Of a DNA stretch of 64,000 bases, positions 61,472 to 64,000 are shown in pieces. Source of the DNA: Arthrobacter sp. B0490 (GTDB lineage: Bacteria; Actinomycetota; Actinomycetes; Actinomycetales; Micrococcaceae); assembly GCF_002929355.1 (NCBI RefSeq), contig NZ_PJIR01000004.1, positions 62,001 through 126,000 of the forward strand, written 5' to 3'. Below the pieces are notes generated by a model. It saw nothing but the letters and a program-made list of their open reading frames with translations, was not told the origin of the DNA and searched no databases. Made by a program: the position numbers and the translations under genes. Positions within the stretch are counted from its first letter, which is position 1, and every line of letters begins with the position of its first letter.

Positions 61472-61495
61472 CCCGCGGACGTGGCACCGCGGGTC
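61470..61495. terminator. Hairpin between convergent LysR and SelO genes
   Basis: GACCCGCGG (61470-61478) pairs perfectly with CCGCGGGTC (61487-61495) across an 8-base loop. It overlaps the LysR stop codon and lies 50 bases from the SelO stop on the other strand. Confidence 0.6.
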
Positions 61496-61544
61496 CTGCA
61501 GTGCCAGCCAAAGCGGCCGGACGGGGCGCGTGCGCGGCCAGCGG

Positions 61545-63008
61545 TCAGGTCCCGCAGTACGTCGTGTACTGCCCGAAGTCGTCCGGCGCGCCGGCGGCGT
61601 AGCGTTCCAGCCCCGGCCGCTCCTCGAAGGGGTTCGCGACGACGTCGAGGAGCCGCGTCAGCGGATCGAGGTCGCCCGCGGTCGCGGCCTCCAGGGCCTC
61701 CTCGACGAGGTGGTTCCGCGGGATGTACAGGGGGTTGACCCGGTCCATCGCGTCGGCGTCGGGCCCGAGGGTAAGCCACCGCTCGGCCCAGGCGTCGAAC
61801 GCGGCGACGTCGAGCACCTTGTCGCGTGCGGGCCGGGCGTCGCCGCGCACCACGGAGCCGAGGCCCCGGAAGAAGGACGTGTAGTCGACGTGGTTCTCCT
61901 GCAGCAGGGTGAGGACGTCGTTCGCCAGCGGCGAGGCGACCTCGTCCTCGACGCCGTCGGGCAGCCCCAGCTTGGCCTTCATGCCGGCGAGCCAGTCGGC
62001 GCTGTACCGGGGGCGGAAGGATTCCAGCACGCCGACCGCCAGGGCGACCGCCTGCTCCTGGTCCTCGTCGATGAGCGGCAGCAGGGTCTCGGCGAGGCGG
62101 GCGAGGTTCCATTCGGCGATCAGCGGCTGGTTGGCGTAGGCGTAGCGGCCGCCGCGGTCGATGGAGCTGTAGACCGTCGCGTAGTCGAAGACGTCCATGA
62201 ACGCGCAGGGCCCGTAGTCGATGGTCTCGCCCGAGATGGTCATGTTGTCCGTGTTCATCACGCCGTGCAGGAAGCCGACGAGCATCCACTGCGCCACGAG
62301 CGAGGCCTGCGCGGACAGCACCGACTCGAACAGCGCGAGGTAGGGGCGTTCGGCGGACGCGGCCTCCGGGTAGTGCCGGCTGATCGCGTGGTCGGCGAGG
62401 CGCGTGAGGAGGTCCTGGTTGCCGGTGGCGGCCGCGTACTGGAAACTCCCGACGCGCAGGTGACTGCTCGCGACGCGGGCCAGGACCGCGCCGGGCAGCA
62501 TCGTCTCGCGGCGCACCTCGCGTCCGGTGGCGACGACGGCGAGGGAGCGCGTGGTCGGGACGCCGAGGGCGTGCATGGCTTCGCTGACGATGTACTCGCG
62601 CAGCATCGGGCCGATGACGGCGAGGCCGTCACCGCCGCGCGCGAAGGGCGTGCGGCCCGAGCCCTTGAGGTGGAGGTCGCGGAGCCGGCCGGCCACGTCG
62701 GTCAGCTCGCCGAGCAGCAGCGCCCGGCCGTCGCCGAGGCCCGGGTTGAAGCTGCCGAACTGGTGGCCGGAGTAGGCCTGGGCCACGGGCGCCGCGCCGT
62801 CGGGCACCGAGGTGCCGACCAGCAGGGCGAGGCCCTCGGGGGAACCGAGGAATCCCGGATCGAGTCCGAGTTCCGCGGCGACCGGCCCGTTGAGGGCGAG
62901 GAGGCGGGGCGCGGGGGCGTCGTCGGCCTGCCAGGCGACCGCCATCTCGGGCAGTTCCCGCGCGAACCGGCTGTCGAAGCTGACCCTGGAGTCCGTAGGC
63001 ACGCTCAT
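61545..63008 (-). CDS. selO: SelO-family protein adenylyltransferase (YdiU/UPF0061)
   Basis: The 487-residue pseudokinase-fold enzyme transfers AMP from ATP to Ser, Thr or Tyr of target proteins and is linked to redox stress. Signature segments: [20 protein letters not shown] near the N-terminus, [17 protein letters not shown] (nucleotide-phosphate contacts), [19 protein letters not shown] with the metal-binding Asn and catalytic/metal Asp, and a C-terminal [12 protein letters not shown]. Bacterial SelO usually ends with a redox cysteine pair; here a single Cys is seen near the very end (YTTYCGT). It is alone, converging on LysR. Confidence 0.9.
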   Translation of the reverse strand: MSVPTDSRVSFDSRFARELPEMAVAWQADDAPAPRLLALNGPVAAELGLDPGFLGSPEGLALLVGTSVPDGAAPVAQAYSGHQFGSFNPGLGDGRALLLGELTDVAGRLRDLHLKGSGRTPFARGGDGLAVIGPMLREYIVSEAMHALGVPTTRSLAVVATGREVRRETMLPGAVLARVASSHLRVGSFQYAAATGNQDLLTRLADHAISRHYPEAASAERPYLALFESVLSAQASLVAQWMLVGFLHGVMNTDNMTISGETIDYGPCAFMDVFDYATVYSSIDRGGRYAYANQPLIAEWNLARLAETLLPLIDEDQEQAVALAVGVLESFRPRYSADWLAGMKAKLGLPDGVEDEVASPLANDVLTLLQENHVDYTSFFRGLGSVVRGDARPARDKVLDVAAFDAWAERWLTLGPDADAMDRVNPLYIPRNHLVEEALEAATAGDLDPLTRLLDVVANPFEERPGLERYAAGAPDDFGQYTTYCGT

Positions 63009-63095
63009 CCATCCACCGTACGCCGGGGCCCTCCGCCGGGGACACCTGCGTGCAGGGGTTGCACAGGAGCGGCGCAGTGACCCGGAGCGGGCCGG

Positions 63096-64000
63096 TCACC
63101 CCAGGCTGGCCAGCCCGCTGCGGGCTGCGACGGCGCGCTCCGCGAAGGCGGAGAAGGCGCGCGTCGCCGGTGAGAGGTAGCCGTGCTTCCGCTGGACCAG
63201 GGCGATCGTGTCGTAGAGCGGCTCCGCGAAGGGGAAGCTCCTCACGCCGTCCTCGCGGCGCAGGGATTCCAGGATGCCCCGCGCCATGAAGGAGTCCCCG
63301 GCTCCGGCGGCCACCAGCCCGTAGGCCGTCTCGGCGTGTTCGACCTCCATCTCCGCCTCGATGGACAGTCCCGAGAGATTGGCGCGGTCCCGCAACTGGC
63401 GGCGCGTCGGGTCCTTCCACCCGGCATGGGCGTCGTAGAGGACCAGTTTCGCGGCGGCCAGTTCCTCGATGGTGACCGCCCCGGCGTCGGGGTCGCGGGT
63501 GGACGAGATGAAGCGGACCTCGTCGCGCGCGAGGTGCCGGATGTCGAGGTTCTCGCTGTCCACCGGGAGCACGACCAGGCCGCACTCGATCTCCCCGCTG
63601 GCCACCGATGCCGCGACAACGTGCGAGTTGAGGCCGATCATGCGCACCCGCACGCCCGGATGCTTCTGGTGGAACTGCACCACGAGGTCGGCGAGATCGT
63701 AGTTGGCCGCGTACCGCAGCACCCCGAACGTCGAGACCCCGCCGCTGAGGGTCTGCAGTGCCTGCACGGCCTCGACGCCGCGGCGCGCGGAATTGACGCA
63801 GTCCCGGGCGTGGGTGAGCAGCTCCTCGGCCGCCGGCGCGGGGGACAGCCCCCTGGAGGTGCGGGTGAAGAGGGTCGAGCCCAGTTCCTGCTCGAGCCGG
63901 GAGATCAGCTCGGACGCGGACGCCTGCGTGATGCCGAGTTCCTTCGCCGCCGCGCTGAGGGACCGGCAGCTGTAGGCCGCGAGGAAGGCACGGAGCTGGT
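63096..64000 (-). CDS. LysR-family regulator, 5' end outside window
   Basis: The frame is open to the window edge. The visible part begins LRAFLAAYSCRSLSAAAKEL, a LysR winged helix missing only its first residues, continuing GITQASASELISRLEQELG. The effector domain follows (VSTFGVLRYAANYDLADLVV, ERKHGY-like VQRKHGYLSP). Target genes probably lie to the right of the window. An internal start at 63767 is not real, since it would remove the DNA-binding domain. Confidence 0.88.
   Translation of the reverse strand, partial: QLRAFLAAYSCRSLSAAAKELGITQASASELISRLEQELGSTLFTRTSRGLSPAPAAEELLTHARDCVNSARRGVEAVQALQTLSGGVSTFGVLRYAANYDLADLVVQFHQKHPGVRVRMIGLNSHVVAASVASGEIECGLVVLPVDSENLDIRHLARDEVRFISSTRDPDAGAVTIEELAAAKLVLYDAHAGWKDPTRRQLRDRANLSGLSIEAEMEVEHAETAYGLVAAGAGDSFMARGILESLRREDGVRSFPFAEPLYDTIALVQRKHGYLSPATRAFSAFAERAVAARSGLASLG

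Noticed and set aside
63096..63767. 223-residue regulator starting at 63767
   Set aside because: The frame continues to the window edge and encodes the LysR DNA-binding domain, so this start would cut the protein.

Overview
The window is G+C-rich chromosomal DNA packed with carbon-uptake and catabolic operons, most genes starting after a clear purine-rich ribosome-binding site and many joined by 4-bp ATGA or GTGA overlaps. The content suggests a soil- or plant-associated, Arthrobacter-like actinobacterium: several sugar ABC importers, LacI/DeoR/LysR control, aldaric-acid catabolism, a SAM-IV-type riboswitch (a class known mainly from actinobacteria), and an ABC sugar importer without its own ATPase. 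The genus is an inference. I saw no rRNA, tRNA, CRISPR array, prophage or insertion sequence.

Layout. 1-7 kb: end of a LacI regulator, a manganese catalase, a small XRE/membrane-protein pair with a 36-bp perfect palindrome upstream, a TetR gene behind twin palindromic operators, a YCII protein, and an XRE-MmyB regulator divergent from two short-chain dehydrogenases. 7-14.4 kb: a DeoR-controlled operon with a sugar ABC importer (binding protein and two permeases), a class II aldolase, an ADP-dependent phosphofructokinase/glucokinase-family kinase and a type I mannose-6-phosphate isomerase. Together the enzymes could form a short alternative glycolytic route. 14.4-21.1 kb: a cell-surface block with a secreted GH18 protein carrying two chitin-binding modules, a divergent membrane GT2 synthase, and a 779-residue secreted coiled-coil protein whose only two cysteines lie near its ends.

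21.3-37.6 kb: a ten-gene leftward operon faces a rightward ribose-type importer across an intergenic region carrying a perfect LacI-type inverted repeat. The operon combines Weimberg-like enzymes (dehydrogenases, epimerase, FAH-family dehydratase, ketoglutarate-semialdehyde dehydrogenase) with a CaiB/BaiF CoA-transferase, a crotonase, and a solute-binding-protein homologue that has no signal peptide. No sugar-acid dehydratase of the IlvD or enolase type is in the operon. This is the most unusual system in the window.

37.6-46 kb: an organosulfur locus. An LLM-class flavin monooxygenase runs rightward behind a SAM-IV-like riboswitch. It converges on a leftward operon (peptide/nickel-type importer plus a DszC/SfnC-like flavoprotein) preceded by a SAM-I-like riboswitch. 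46-61.5 kb: aldaric-acid catabolism, with glucarate dehydratase, ketoglutarate-semialdehyde dehydrogenase and 5-dehydro-4-deoxyglucarate dehydratase giving a complete route from glucarate to 2-oxoglutarate. It also holds a hydroxyacid dehydrogenase, a universal stress protein, a full peptide-type importer with a TauE/SafE exporter, a second hydroxyacid dehydrogenase/glucarate-dehydratase pair, and a LysR regulator. 61.5-64 kb: SelO and a LysR gene cut by the window end.

Gene calls and motifs are read directly from the translations; substrates are inferences from family and context.
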